64,000 nucleotides of DNA from Cercospora beticola (lineage: Eukaryota > Ascomycota > Dothideomycetes > Mycosphaerellales > Mycosphaerellaceae): positions 3,534,001-3,598,000 of the forward strand of contig NC_088937.1 of NCBI RefSeq assembly GCF_033473495.1, in the 5' to 3' direction. The notes below the pieces were generated by a model. The model saw only the letters and a program-made list of their open reading frames with translations. It made no database searches and had not been told where the DNA came from. The translations under genes were made by a program, and so were the position numbers. Of this stretch, positions 29,321 through 40,771 are shown piece after piece. The first letter of the stretch is position 1. Each line of letters begins with the position of its first letter.

Positions 29321-30700
29321 CTATCGGTTGGGTGCGATAGGGGAGTAGGAAATGCAAGGTCCCGGAATGTAGGCGTGTGCTGCTTTGACTTGCTTGCCAG
29401 CGGAGCTGCAAGGTGTCGTATGGTGTTCAAGCGAAAGGTTGCCGCTAGTCTACTTCGCCGGCCGGATGTCACGCTTTGGGGGAGCACGAGACTCGTTTCC
29501 GCGCGCTGGATGCTGGTGCGCGCGTGCAGGTGGACAGCTATAGGATCGCGCTGCTGACTGTGTTCGACGATGATGGCTGAAAGAGCGAGAGTACGTATAC
29601 AGGATACTGGTGGAGGTGATGGGAATAAAATGAAGCCTCTCAGCAATGGCAGAACTCTATGCGCCCATCTCTGCTGCCAATCCGCTGCCGCTGCTGCTTG
29701 GAGGCTGCTGGCGTGAAGATCCACCGCGCCCCTATCCCTATTCGTCCCTATGCGGCGGAGTTGAGGATCCTCTGCACCGCGCGTCTCATCAAATTCCCTT
29801 CAATTTCTTTGTTGCCTGTTTCCTCTCGTCAATACTCCAGAGAATCAATAAGTCAATGTCACGCCAACCCGCGCGCTCTCCACAATGTCTCTTCCCTCTC
29901 CGCATTGCTCCACGAGGCCGTGGGCACGCGACGTAGCCGAGTCTTCACTTAGCAATCGCCTTCGTCACGCTGCATCGGCAGAAACGTGGCCGAGATGATC
30001 GAGGGTCTCAGCTTCCCTGCTAGCTGCCAACGCCGCTGCTAACCCGCAACTCCACCATTGTCGGAATCGCAAGGTCACACCGACACCCAACATTTGTTAC
30101 ATAATTGAGCGGCGTTCGGAGTACATCGTCACTGAGTAACCCATATGCGGAGTGGAGCACAATAGGCAGCAGTTGCTATGGCTGATGTCCCTGGTGTTTG
30201 AAGCAGAGACGTCCAGCCAAGACATAATAAACCCGACATCATTCACAACTTGAAAACCAGAGCTATCATCATGCAAAGTCAAATGACGGGCAGAAGCAGC
30301 ATCAGATCTGTCACTGAAAGGCAGGATTTATTCCAGCACGAAAGAGAACTCCAAGCTTTAAAGCGCTCAAGCCGAGACCATTCACGCTCGTATATCTGAA
30401 TGCCAATGAACCAAAATGCCATGTCTTGGGACCACATTCATCGCAGAGACGCAACGGTACACACTTGCGACAATTTTTCAAGGACTGCAGTCTGCACACG
30501 ACGAGTAGCAGTTCGTATCAAGTGGACTCAATCAATACCAGCAAAAATCGTATCTTATAATACATTCACCAGAAACATATCCTCAGCGCATACCACAAGT
30601 CACCAACATAACGATTCCTCGCACACATCCTCGCCGCAAGTTCAAATCCCGTAACGACAGTCGCCCGACTCCGTTCCCACTCAAAAGAAACCTCTGTCCT
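29321..30700. other. Intergenic
   Basis: About 1.4 kb between the transporter extension and the Asn/Ser-rich gene (both minus). It should hold the transporter promoter and possibly an undetected first exon. A GTTCAAATCCC string near 30630 resembles a tRNA B box but has no matching A box or cloverleaf. Confidence 0.45.
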
Positions 30701-32982
30701 CTAACGTCCTCCTACAGTCTGCGCCGCATTCCAACCTCCACCACTGATCCTCTCTCCCTGTCACTACATATCAGCTACAATCCTCTCACAAATCCCATTC
30801 ACCCCCTCATACTCACCACATCCCTCTCAAACCCACTCTGCACCTTCCCATTACTCGAATAAGTACTCTTCCCTCCAAAATCCATACTATCACTCTGTCC
30901 GCTATCCTTTCTCTTCTGATCAACGGCATCCCATCCATTCAATCCGCCTTGCAAAGAAACGAGATTGTTTTCTCTCGGCGAACTCCTCTCAACCTTCCCT
31001 GCCCCTCCCCCATTATTAATCGCCACAACCTTCGCATCACGCTGTCCCGCAGACTGCGGATCCGCTGAAAATCGACTACTAGCCGGTGTAGGAACAACAG
31101 TATTGTCTCCACCATTATTATCGATTGTAACGACTTTGGCGCGAGAACCGGAAGTCTCGCTTTTGCTGAGGGAGAGTGGTTGAGGGACTGGTTTATTCTT
31201 TTGAGTTGCGGCGGGGTGACTGCTGTTTTTGAAATTGTTTACGATGGAATTTGTGTTGCTGAATCTGTTTGGGTTGGTTGAAGAAGAAGTAGAAGATTTC
31301 TTGTTGACTTGTTGTCCGACGATGTGGTTTGGGACTTTTCTGGGGTCTTTGCTTCCACTGCCGAATTTGCTTTGCCATGGAGATGTTGTGCTGTTGCCTG
31401 CGTCGACGTAGTTGTTCTTCTTGGACTTTGAGTTAGAGGCATTTGTTGTTGTGGTGTTGTTGTTTGACTGTTGCTGTTTGCTGGACTGGCTCATGGCGGC
31501 GAAGTCGACAGCTTTGGTTGCAGGAGGCGTTGGTTCAACTCTCCCTTGACCGGCAGCTGTAGAAGCGGCGGTGTTGGCTTTAGTAGGTCCAGTATTCGTG
31601 TTATTGGCATTTTCGGATTTCAGATCGCTGTTGCTGGGGCGAGAGAAATTCATGTAGGGGCGGGTTGACGAATTGGGATTGTTGCCGTTGTCGTTGGGTG
31701 CCACGCTGAATCGACGGTTATCAGATTTCTTGCTGGCATTGTAGAGCGACTCCTGCTCTTGGGCGTTGCTTCGAGCTGCATTGTTGTTGTTGGCAACAGG
31801 CTGATCGCCATGCATAGCTTGCGTACCAGCACTCGCAGTCGAAGCATCCTTCTGCCCCTGCTTGTTTTGTCGCTCACTACTCTTATTCCTTGCAACACTA
31901 GAAGTTGGCGACCATGTAGTCTTGTTCGGCTCCATAGGCAAAGGCGGCGAAGTCCTGATCGTAGAACTGAAAGCGCTACCCTGCTTCTTGGCCACGCCCG
32001 AGACTTTAGTAGGACTGAGCCCATCGTATTGGGGCGCTTTGTCAACACTATTGTTCGACCTCGAGCTATCTGCGGTCTGTGGACGGTATGCGGTCTGTCC
32101 ATTCGTATCAGCAGACCGCTGTCGGCTATGCGAGTGGGCAGGACCAGTTTCACGAGAGGTCGATCTTCCAATGCCATTGTTTGCTCGGCTGCTGTTGCTG
32201 CGTGCGAACTGCGTGTGCTGGAAACTGCCATTGCTGGATGATGTTCCCGGGCGGGAATCGTCAGCGATGTCGCGTTGCCTCCTGTTGGCCGGACTTCGAT
32301 GTGGGCTTCTGGAGAGTGTCCTTGCCATGTTCTCGGTCGCTCTGATCATGTCTGCTTTGCTTCGCTTTTGTTTCAAAGCATGCCCGGTTGAATGAGGAGC
32401 ACCCATGGGTATGTTAGTCCGAAGGCTTTGTTGCGCTTCGAACTCGTCCTGAATATCTGCTCGAGATCTTCGTTGATCACGGCTTGAATTCTCAGGTTCG
32501 CTATTCATTCGTCGTTGGGCATTGTAGTTTTGGTGTGCGCTCGCATTCGGCCTCTGATCTACTTGGACATTGCTGTTTGTTTCGCTCTGACTTGAAGTTG
32601 GAGGGTCGTCGCGCCGCCAGGAGGATGATCCCTTCAGCTCAAATGGCCGAGAATTGGCATTGTCGTTGGTACGTTCCATCGAAGGTCGTTGATGAGTATA
32701 GCCAGTCCCTGCTTTGGAGTAATCGTTGCCAGACCTTTCCGTGTCATAACTATTGTATGCTCGTGAGGCATCAGGCCGTTGCGGGGTCTTTCGCTCCATA
32801 TTCTGCATGCTTTTCGCAGCCTTTACCGTCGAACTTGGCTCATCCTTCTCAAGTTTAGTCCCACGGGAGCCTGTAGCCCGAGGCTCATTCGTCTTGTTCG
32901 CATTCTTGTTCTTGCCATCTTTCTTGTCTTTCCTTCCTGGAAATAGATCTATCCGTATCGCAGAGTTATCAAATAAACGCAT
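30701..32982 (-). CDS. Asn/Ser-rich, largely disordered protein of unknown function
   Basis: I do not recognise a family. The long exon runs from the ATG at 32982 and reads to a TGA at 30799-30801 (727 aa). A consensus donor GTGAGT at 30816, followed 59 bp later by an acceptor after GTGACAG, would replace the last five residues with a 19-codon exon (30701-30757) ending GGGWNAAQTVGGR (740 aa); I prefer this version. A short structured start (MRLFDNSAIRIDLFPGRKDKK) is followed by low-complexity Asn, Ser, Gln, Arg and Lys. A basic SKADMIRATENMARTLSRSPHRSP block near 210-235 and poly-Asn/Thr tracts stand out. No TM segment or signal peptide. Possibly a nuclear or condensate-forming protein; that is a guess. 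Confidence 0.75.
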
Positions 32983-33904
32983 ACTGATGAAGGTTATCTA
33001 ACAAATCAAGAGCGACCAGCGCTTTCTGTTTGGTAGATGTCTGAGAGACGAAGATTAGTGTACGGATGAAAAGGTGAAACTATTCCGCACAAGGTGGCTG
33101 TGCGGTCGCAAATGTATCACGGGCGTGACAAGGCAATACTCCGAGAAGAACTGCATCGTGTCAGGCAAACAGCCACACAGACTGCAGAGCATCGTCACCG
33201 GCGTCACGCTCCGCAACCCAATGCTTCTGGAAGCAGGCCATATGACGCCGTCTCAAAGGCTGAAACAAGTTCTGCCGCGCTCGATCGTCGCAATTGCAAT
33301 CGCAAGCTCTCAGACGAGGCAGGATGTTCGTAGCGGACGAGTCGGTTTGCAGGTGAGGTCGGTAGACATGAGTCGTGGACATGCAGATCGTGACGTACCT
33401 GGGCGGTTGCCCAGCACCGTCAGTGCAAGAGAAAGTCATCTTTTGACTTCGACATATATTGCATTACCAGCCTCATCCTGGCGTAGAGTACTCTGTCATT
33501 GCAAGCGAGGTCTCGAGAAGGTGTTGTGAAATGTCTGCGAGGGCGGAACTGACAGATGCCAAGCAACTTTGGCGCTAGAGGTCAGAATCGCATATAGCCA
33601 GGATGCCTGCGCAAAGACCAAAGTAAAGCGTACACTGCCACTGTAAACAATTGTATGATGATGCGGAGTTGTGCTTTGAGTGTCATGGGCTGCATTACGC
33701 CCGCCGTACAATTGCGACACTTTCATTGTTGCTCTCAGTCGCTGTGCACTTCTAGACATCAGCAATAGAAACCGCTTCACTGAAGAGCATGATCTTCGTA
33801 TTATTGCCCAACCCGCGGACCCTGCAAACTGTGTCGTTTCAGCATTCGGCATTCGACGGAGATCTTATTCGCATGTTCGCCTTACTGCAGATCATGGCTG
33901 TCAA
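32983..33904. other. Intergenic
   Basis: About 0.9 kb. A plus-strand frame at 33074-33529 is open but Arg/Ser-rich with no recognisable features and is probably chance. Nothing else seen. Confidence 0.45.
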
Positions 33905-34249
33905 TCACTTTTCTCCGTCATCCGAGGCATCCTGAACATCCTCAAGATCGTCATAACAAGAATTCAGGTATAGCAGAAGCTGCTGCTCATACACCTTGCG
34001 CAGTGCTTCTTCGGATTGCATCCGTTGTATAGCTGCTTCCTGATACGGTCGGCGTTCAGACGTAATGGGCTTCAGGTAACCGACCTGGTGGAGGTCTCGA
34101 AGTGCACGGTAGGTTGGTGGCGTCTTGTGCTGCGAAGAGGGTTGTGCCTTTGAAGCGACGAACATCTGCGCATGCGATTGCGCTGTGGGAAAGGAGTGTT
34201 TGATGCTCATGGTCTTAGTGTTTTGCACGTAAGGCAAGAGCGATACCAT
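33905..34249 (-). CDS. Small hypothetical protein
   Basis: 114 aa from the ATG at 34249; an internal Met (MSIKHSF) is 13 codons later. No family recognised, no signal peptide or TM segment. The C-terminal half looks like a genuine helical protein (SEEALRKVYEQQLLLYLNSC) and ends in an acidic tail (DDLEDVQDASDDGEK). Amino-acid composition is balanced, unlike shadow frames nearby, which is why it is listed. It could be the last exon of a longer gene whose upstream part lies in 34250-34880. Expression evidence would decide. Confidence 0.4.
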   Translation of the reverse strand: MVSLLPYVQNTKTMSIKHSFPTAQSHAQMFVASKAQPSSQHKTPPTYRALRDLHQVGYLKPITSERRPYQEAAIQRMQSEEALRKVYEQQLLLYLNSCYDDLEDVQDASDDGEK

Positions 34250-34889
34250 GAACTCGCTGCTCGCACCATGGCGCTTTCATAGCTTGAGCGAGCGTGAGGT
34301 ATGAGTACAAGTGCATATCTGCACAGCTCTGGATGCTCTTCGCGATGCATAACAGGAGCTGAGAGTAGCTGCAGTGCCACTTGATAAGCAGCCATGCAGC
34401 TTGCTCTGCGAGGTGTAGTCATTAGACACCGTGCTACCCACATTGCTCTGCAGCGCTGGGCCACTGTCATTGTGTTGCATTCTTTTGTATAGATCTTGAT
34501 GAGACTCTGATCCAGCGACCGCGCGCTCTCATCGTTCATTGGCATAGGATAGAAGCCTTCTTGCCAATCCGCAATGCTTGCATGTCAACAATGCGATTCG
34601 CCGGCTGCCGCTGACATGCATCATGTCGTGCAGCACACCCAGCAGACGAGCTGAACGAATATGAACCGGAACACGCCATGTGGCGGCTGAGATGTAATTG
34701 CCTCTGGTTTCTAGTACTGTCTACACGATCGCGTGCACTTTGCGAGATCCTCATTCCCACGCCCATGTTAAGTAGCGCCACGAATGCAACAATGAAAATG
34801 GAGTCAGCCATGCGGTGGTCCGCTTTCCGTGGTTCCATCACTTACGATAACAACATTAGAAACTCGCTCAAAAGAAGACATCAAAACGT
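34250..34889. other. Short stretch with an ambiguous minus-strand small-gene candidate
   Basis: 640 bp between two minus-strand genes. An ATG at 34881 begins a 12-codon stretch ending in a GTAAGT donor; a TGTAG acceptor about 120 bp later would continue to a TGA with a 60-residue frame containing a CKHCG motif. A competing frame from 34810 (91 aa) starts with a hydrophobic leader. The first candidate starts 9 bp after the neighbouring stop codon, which argues against it. Confidence 0.2.
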
Positions 34890-36980
34890 TTAAAGGTCGT
34901 TAGTATCCCAAGACCGCCGGCTCCACGCCATGGAAGAGCGCTGACAAGTCCGAAGCGTCTCCTCGCTAGCACGCGGCGAAATTTCGATAATCGAGCTGAA
35001 CTCGGTCATGCGTGAGCGTCGAGTGCCTGTGCTTCCGTCCACACTGGACGATCGTGGAGTGCTAGCAGCTTCGGTAGCTGTGAAAACCTCCTCCCCTTCT
35101 CCAGAGCTGGCTGTTGTGGAGAAGTCTATCGTGCCGTCGAGACTGTTGCCACTACTCGCAATGGTCGTAGACACGGCAGATACCCGTGAGCTGTAATCGG
35201 GAAGGACCTCGGAATGATATGAAGGCAAAGTAGTGGTGCTGGCTCTCGACCTCCGCGCCGGACGTGGTATTCGCGGTCGCGGCGGGCCGTGAATCGCCGC
35301 CAAGTCGTATCTGTGTTCGTCTACGCGCACAAGGCTGGAAACGATGTCGTGAGCGTGTCTCAGCTCACGGATTTCGGCTTCCATGACCTCGCCCTTCTCG
35401 GCTGCCTCGATTTCTTGTTCCATGAAAGCGTCTTGGAGGATCAGTGCCCGCTTCTCCTCGTAGCCTTCCATTCTGGGCTCTTCATTCTGCATGCTGAAGC
35501 AATTGACGCTGCGAAGAAATGCCTCCCACCTCTTGCGTATGTCAGCGCGGCGAGCAGCACGTCGATACGCCCTCGCGTTGCGTCTCTCCTCCCGCTCTGC
35601 CAACTGGTCAACCTTTCGCCGGGCAGACATGCACTTCCGTCTTATGAAACTGTACAGTGCTGTCAAGCCGCATGCACAAGCAATCACGCCAAGAACGCGA
35701 TAGAGCATGCTTTGAGGGTAAATGATCTCCATGGATTGTCGAACGGCTGCACCGCTTGAGTGCAGGTTAATATGCCCGGTTGCAGCCAGAGTTGCAGACT
35801 TGACACTCATAGGTTTGGGAGTGGCCATCTCTGCGGCTTCTTCCCGGTTCTCTTCATCGAGATGGATGAGTGGCTGTGCGCTCGGATCTTGCACTTGTAC
35901 GTAGTCGAAGTTCGAGGCCGTCTCTACTCCCATCTTGTCACAAATGCGTTGTGCAATGACCTTCGCCGCACAGACGACGCCATCACACTCGTGAAGTAGC
36001 TGCCCGAGTGGGACATTCTGTCGGTGATCTTTGAGACACTTTGAGATTCCGTGCTTCTTGGCAGCAATCTGAGTTGAAAGTGCGCTGGCTTGTGCCTCAA
36101 GTTGGAGAAGAGACTCAATTTCAGCCTCGATATCGAGCTCGTCTACATGCTCTTGTCCATGCTGGTCCGCAAATGGGTCTGCATCGAGGACCGTATCCAC
36201 CGACAGGAGTTGGACCTTGCGTTCTGACACAGCTGATTGCATGTCAGTGACCCGGTAGAGCTTCCGCAGTCGCCGTTCGGAAGCAGTCGGTTGCGAGACG
36301 ATGTCCAGCTCAAAGTGTGACGTAGCGAACTCATCCACGGACAGTACAAGCAGGCTGAGATGCTGTGTGTCTGCTGGTTCGCGGAGTGGTCGTTGGGTGT
36401 CGTCTACTGGAATATAACCAGACAACGATACGTCAACGAAGTGGGGACTTCCACGCTCATCCGGAATGGTCAGGATCTGAGTCGAGGGCGAAGACACGGT
36501 CGCGAAGAAAGTCCCGTCAGCTACGGCCGTGTTCCATTTCACGTCCAATTGCTGGTCATTGATGGTGATGTTGGTGGCGAGGAGGTCGGTGGCGCGGTGG
36601 ACATTGAGCTCGACGACCTGAAGCGAGCGTTAGTCCCGAGGAGAGGAGCGGAGTCAGAAATGAAACTGGTCTGGACGGAGCATTGGATCAAGGAAGTCCT
36701 TGTGACGCGAGTGTGCAGCACTTACCAAGGGAGACGTCGTAAGCTGAACCCGTGCATCCTTGTAGCCTGGAGTGAAGGCGAACCTCGTCGAGGCATTTTC
36801 TAAATCTGTAGGCGCAATGGTTCATAAGTGTGTGCCTTAGCGCAATGGAAAGCATTAGGCAGACTCACCAGACTCGAGTATCTCCACGTCGCGAATGGTT
36901 CGTGATACTATTGGCATACTGTGCGGCTGAATCGGTAGCGCCGCCGCAAGCTGAACAAGGAAGAACCAGACCGAGCGCAT
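34890..36980 (-). CDS. Signal-peptide, single-pass membrane protein of unknown function
   Basis: Three exons: 36869-36980, 36726-36805 and 34890-36617 (introns 63 and 108 bp, both GT-AG and frame-keeping), 639 aa. The start codon at 36980 gives a short signal peptide (MRSVWFFLVQLAAALP) that is invisible unless the two small exons are joined. A lumenal or extracellular region of about 350 residues follows, with a beta-rich first half and a helical second half bearing several Cys. One TM segment lies at about 368-389 (MLYRVLGVIACACGLTALY), followed by a basic stop-transfer stretch (FIRRKCMSARRK). A cytoplasmic tail of about 250 residues follows, part coiled coil (EIEAAEKGEVMEAEIRELR), part Ser/Thr-rich. 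Type I topology. No family recognised. Confidence 0.82.
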
Positions 36981-37520
36981 CGCTGCCGCTGATGCTCGGT
37001 GGTTGCGCTCACATTCCCACCTTGAAGTCGTGTGTTCAAACGATGAAGTGCCTGGCGGCCGAGCGAGTAGTCCAAATGGCTAAAACGACCAGGTGGTGTC
37101 GGTGGAGCACAGAAGAACTTGAACAGCTGTTCGCGTGATTGTAATCCTGCTGCCTGAGGAGGCGCAGTCCGGTGAGTGAGCAATGGGTCAAGGCGTTTTT
37201 CGTTTTTCGCCTGCCATCCTCCTGGCACCGATCCCGTATCGGGTCGCCGGATCATGGAGAATCACTGATAGGTCACATCATACAGTAGACTGTTCAGAAT
37301 GCTGTAGAGTCGGTAGACATGATCGCACTTGGACGTGGCTGAAGCCTGAGGCCAATTGAGACTGCAACTTTTGACACTCGCTTAAATTATCCGAACTGAT
37401 CAACTTATCCGACCACCCGGCTACAACATATCCGACCCAAACCTCAAGCAACCACATCTTCAGCACTGGTGACAGCATCGCGATTCTCTCCACAACAACA
37501 CCACGCCAACATCCCACGAA
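36981..37520. promoter_or_regulatory. Divergent upstream region, type I membrane gene / LSM4
   Basis: 540 bp between divergent start codons. It should hold both promoters. No distinct motif recognised. Confidence 0.5.
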
Positions 37521-38049
37521 ATGGTAAGGCCAGCACCACTCAAAACCTCGAACTGCAGCTCACAAAGCAGGCACTAACAACTACAAACCCCAGCTCCCCC
37601 TCGGCCTCCTCACCGCGGCGCAAGGCCACCCAATGCTCGTCGAGCTCAAAACCGGCGAAACACTCAACGGCCACCTCGTCAGCTGCGACACATACATGAA
37701 CATCACATTGAAAGAGGTCGTGCAAACGAGTCCAGACGGAGACAAATTCTTTCGGTTACCAGAGTGTTATGTGCGCGGGAATAATGTGCGTTTGCGACAG
37801 CTATCCTACACTTTCGTGAAAAGTGCTTTGGAACGAGGAGTGAAATGCTGATGATTGGACTTACAGATCAAATATTTGCGCGTGCCGGATGAGGTGGTAG
37901 ATTTGGTCAAGGACCAGCAGGCGAATCAGCAGTCACAGCGCGGTGGGAGAGGTGGTGGACAGAGGGGAGGACAGGGTGGAGGTCGTGGGGATCGCGGGCG
38001 AGGACGTGGTCGTGGTGGGCCAAGAGGAAGGGGGCGTGGAGGCGATTGA
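37521..38049 (+). CDS. LSM4: U6 snRNA-associated Sm-like protein LSM4
   Basis: Subunit of the Lsm1-7 ring (cytoplasmic mRNA decapping and decay) and the Lsm2-8 ring (U6 snRNP). Exon 1 is only the ATG (37521-37523), then a 70 bp intron; exon 2 is 37594-37785; an 81 bp intron with an unusual GTGCGT donor; exon 3 is 37867-38049. Product 125 aa. Sm1 motif: [19 protein letters not shown]...[11 protein letters not shown]; Sm2 motif: [17 protein letters not shown], with the join inside the conserved RGN-IKY block. The C-terminus is an RGG tail ([17 protein letters not shown]), usual for Lsm4 outside budding yeast. Family assignment is certain; the three-nucleotide first exon is inferred but leaves a perfect N-terminus. 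Confidence 0.96.
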
Positions 38050-39094
38050 AAAGAGGCAATGGACGCCTTATGAACCACGACGACCATGTCTCGCGCTGGG
38101 TTCGTTCTGGGTGCGATTCGATGGGCCAGCAGCGACGCACGATCGGCGAACGACATCATTAGCAGAAGGAATCTTCGAGTACACAATCGACGAGACAACG
38201 CCCGGTCGCGTTCGCCGAATTGCCATACTCGGAGACACGACTGAAGAATGTTAGACGAGCAATTGGCCGCAAGGTCGGCAGTCCACACAGGGCCATGGTC
38301 CACATTACTGCCGCATACCAAGGCCTTTCACCTAGAGCAATAGTGGCTAGCGAGGAACTCCGAGCTGTATGAATCCAACTCATCAATGGTGCTTTATGGC
38401 CATTTGAATATGTTCTTGTACTGTACGTTCACTAATCTAACCACCCAGGCCGAAGCCAATACCAGGGGAAGGCGGCAAGGCAAGCTCGCAAGCAGCCAGA
38501 AACGCCAATGCAGATCCCCTTTTGAGCGTTGGTATGACAGCCCCTGTGGAAATTGGCGCAGTCCCTCTATCTCTACAGGATCCGAGTCGTCTGGGCCCGG
38601 AGCACTCCCCATTTCAACTCTGAACTTTAGGCAAACCCCTGCTCGAACATCATGTTGGATGAGCACAAGCGGCGTGGCTCTCGGCCGACATAGTATGAAC
38701 ATGATAGCGGCGGAGCAGGCTCGACTTTCCATAGGGACAGACCATAAGCGATTGCGTAGGCGCACCCATACAGAGGCCCTTGCCTCATCAATACCTCGAT
38801 TGTGCAAGATGTCAATAGTGGTCCTCGCCAGGTGGAGGACGATGTGCCCCTCGAAGTCCGGCGTCGAATGCGCAATAGATTTATGGTCCCAGTTGAAATG
38901 GAACCTGGCTTGCTGGCTGGCTGCGAAGTGCTGTAAGACTTGCCTTTCTCGTAGCCGACATTGCCATTAAGTCGCAGCCGTGGTCTTTTGCGCAATCGTA
39001 TGTAGAAAGTGCTTACTGGTAAGAAGATATGTTCACGAGACCAAGTGGATGGCGCCATCAACGTCTCGCATACCAGATTTTGAACGAAGTATGC
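38050..39094. other. Intergenic, convergent 3' ends
   Basis: About 1 kb between the LSM4 stop (+) and the zinc-finger gene stop (-). Frames at 38386-38970 (+) and 38394-38807 (-) are open but overlap each other and lack any family feature. No supportable gene. Confidence 0.5.
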
Positions 39095-40771
39095 TCATGC
39101 GCAAGCATCATTGCCCGGGATAGATATCAGCTTCGCAGTCGTGAACGAGAAGCGCTTCTCAGCTGCCACGAATTCCACAATCTCGCCAGTCGAAGCACTT
39201 TTGATCTCATTCCCCATGTTGATTTGCGCTGCAACTCCTTCTATCGCCGACTGAAGAGTATCGACTTTCTCGTCAAGCTGTGAGCTGTAGACTTTGAGAG
39301 TCGAACGTGCCAAATGGTCATATGCCTGGCACATGAGATCGATTTCGTCGTCTGCTTTTGTCGCCTTGAGGTGGCGTAGATGAGCGCGAAATTCCACACT
39401 CTCGAATCCAAACATCGTGAGGAGTGCGTGTAGACAGTGCTGAATAGGCGCAAAGGCGTCGACGGGATCCAGTAGCAAGTCGTTGAGGCGCTGTCTGACG
39501 AAAGAGCAAATATCCGAATTTTCCGGAGTCGGGAGGAACGAGTCGCGTCTCAAGAGCACAGAAGTCTCGGATCCAGTTTTTGGAGTTTCAAAACTGTCGA
39601 GGTCTGGCAAAAGGTCGATGATGCATGTCTTGAGTTGACATGGCTCGGCAAGAAGTGCTGATAGTCTCGCGTCCACAAAATCCTGTAACAGGCAAGCTTG
39701 CCGCAGCAGGCTGAGCGAGCCTTGCAGCAGTGCCAGTGTTTCCAGTATGCACGCATCTGAGATTGGACATGAACATGTCTGCAGAGGCATCGGCTCGCTC
39801 ATGTCTGGTATAGTCGCCAGGGTATCGGTTCCAAAGATGGGCAAGTCGCTATCGTGCGTTCCTGGCGTAGGCAGCAGAGGAGCTGGCGCGCATCTTGGCT
39901 TCGAAGTCCTCGCTTGATATTCTTCCACAGGTGGAAAGTAGCCGTGGTCTACCATGGTCAGATTGGCGACCTCCGTCGGAGATAAGGTGCTCGGCGTCGA
40001 AGGGAGCGTCTGGCATGCAGAATTGGGTCGTGAGGAATGCCGTCGGAGGTCTTCAGGGTAGGCAAAGCCCTTACCACAGAGATGACATCGATAGCTTGTC
40101 CGCTTCCCAGGTTCGTGAACGGCGGCATGTTTGGTCAAGTCCCCAAAGCGATCGTACACCCTGTTGCAGGGCGTGCAGGGATATGCACCCTGGATTTTGG
40201 GCATCCGCTTCCTCCGCGTTGAAGTTGTCGTGGAGAGCCGCGCTCCCGTGACTCTGGTGACGCTGTTCGTGGCAGAGCTTTTTGCAGGGAGAACATCGGC
40301 CCTGCAAATATTGCTCGAAGGAATGCTAGCAAGCGGCGCTGGTGTTGAAGCCACTGCAGCTACTATATCTGTGCCTTCAAGCGATGGCGGCTCTATTGGT
40401 GCGGCGAAGTTGGCCGTGGCCCACGCGCCATGGAAATCGGTGGGCTGTGAGTTGATCTCTGTTGAAACAAGCGTCGTTGTAAGTGTAGTCTTGCGTATGG
40501 CCGTCGTAAAATGTCCTGCAATCTCGTGACCCAATGTGGCGGCAGCGTCAATACTGATGTAACCATTGACGAGGGCATCGTCCATGGTCTGCTGCACTTG
40601 TTGCCGGAGATCCAAGAGCAAGCGCATGGCTTGGCTGTAGATTTCCGGCGTCGTCTCCGGTTGCATATACCCATCTGACGGGACGAGAGACAGCATGAAA
40701 GAATCAATTGTGTTTGCGGACAGGCTATCACGGCCTGTCTGCGGCGAACAGAATGAAGTGCCTTCCATCAT
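39095..40771 (-). CDS. C2H2 zinc-finger protein, probable transcription factor
   Basis: 558 aa from the ATG at 40771 (MMEGTSF), single exon; the open frame continues upstream without an ATG. Two adjacent zinc fingers lie near residues 215-270. Finger 1 (CTPCNRVYDRFGDLTKHAAVH) is canonical C2H2. Finger 2 (CHLCGKGFAYPEDLRRH) keeps two Cys and the first His, but its last ligand would be a Cys after RPNSA, the CCHC arrangement common in filamentous-fungal regulators. N-terminal and C-terminal regions are Ser/Thr/Pro-rich with helices; no Zn2Cys6 or TM. Likely nuclear DNA-binding regulator, target unknown. A GTAAGTG donor-like site just upstream suggests a 5' UTR intron. Confidence 0.8.
   Translation of the reverse strand: MMEGTSFCSPQTGRDSLSANTIDSFMLSLVPSDGYMQPETTPEIYSQAMRLLLDLRQQVQQTMDDALVNGYISIDAAATLGHEIAGHFTTAIRKTTLTTTLVSTEINSQPTDFHGAWATANFAAPIEPPSLEGTDIVAAVASTPAPLASIPSSNICRADVLPAKSSATNSVTRVTGARLSTTTSTRRKRMPKIQGAYPCTPCNRVYDRFGDLTKHAAVHEPGKRTSYRCHLCGKGFAYPEDLRRHSSRPNSACQTLPSTPSTLSPTEVANLTMVDHGYFPPVEEYQARTSKPRCAPAPLLPTPGTHDSDLPIFGTDTLATIPDMSEPMPLQTCSCPISDACILETLALLQGSLSLLRQACLLQDFVDARLSALLAEPCQLKTCIIDLLPDLDSFETPKTGSETSVLLRRDSFLPTPENSDICSFVRQRLNDLLLDPVDAFAPIQHCLHALLTMFGFESVEFRAHLRHLKATKADDEIDLMCQAYDHLARSTLKVYSSQLDEKVDTLQSAIEGVAAQINMGNEIKSASTGEIVEFVAAEKRFSFTTAKLISIPGNDACA

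Noticed and set aside
30590..30660. Possible tRNA gene around a GTTCAAATCCC string
   Set aside because: The string resembles a B box, but no A box, acceptor-stem pairing or anticodon arm can be drawn upstream.
33074..33529. Plus-strand 151-codon frame as a gene
   Set aside because: Arg/Ser-rich composition typical of antisense or random frames, with no conserved motif.
38386..38970. Plus-strand 194-codon frame as a gene
   Set aside because: No domain, poor composition, overlaps an equally long minus-strand frame, and lies in a convergent 3' region.
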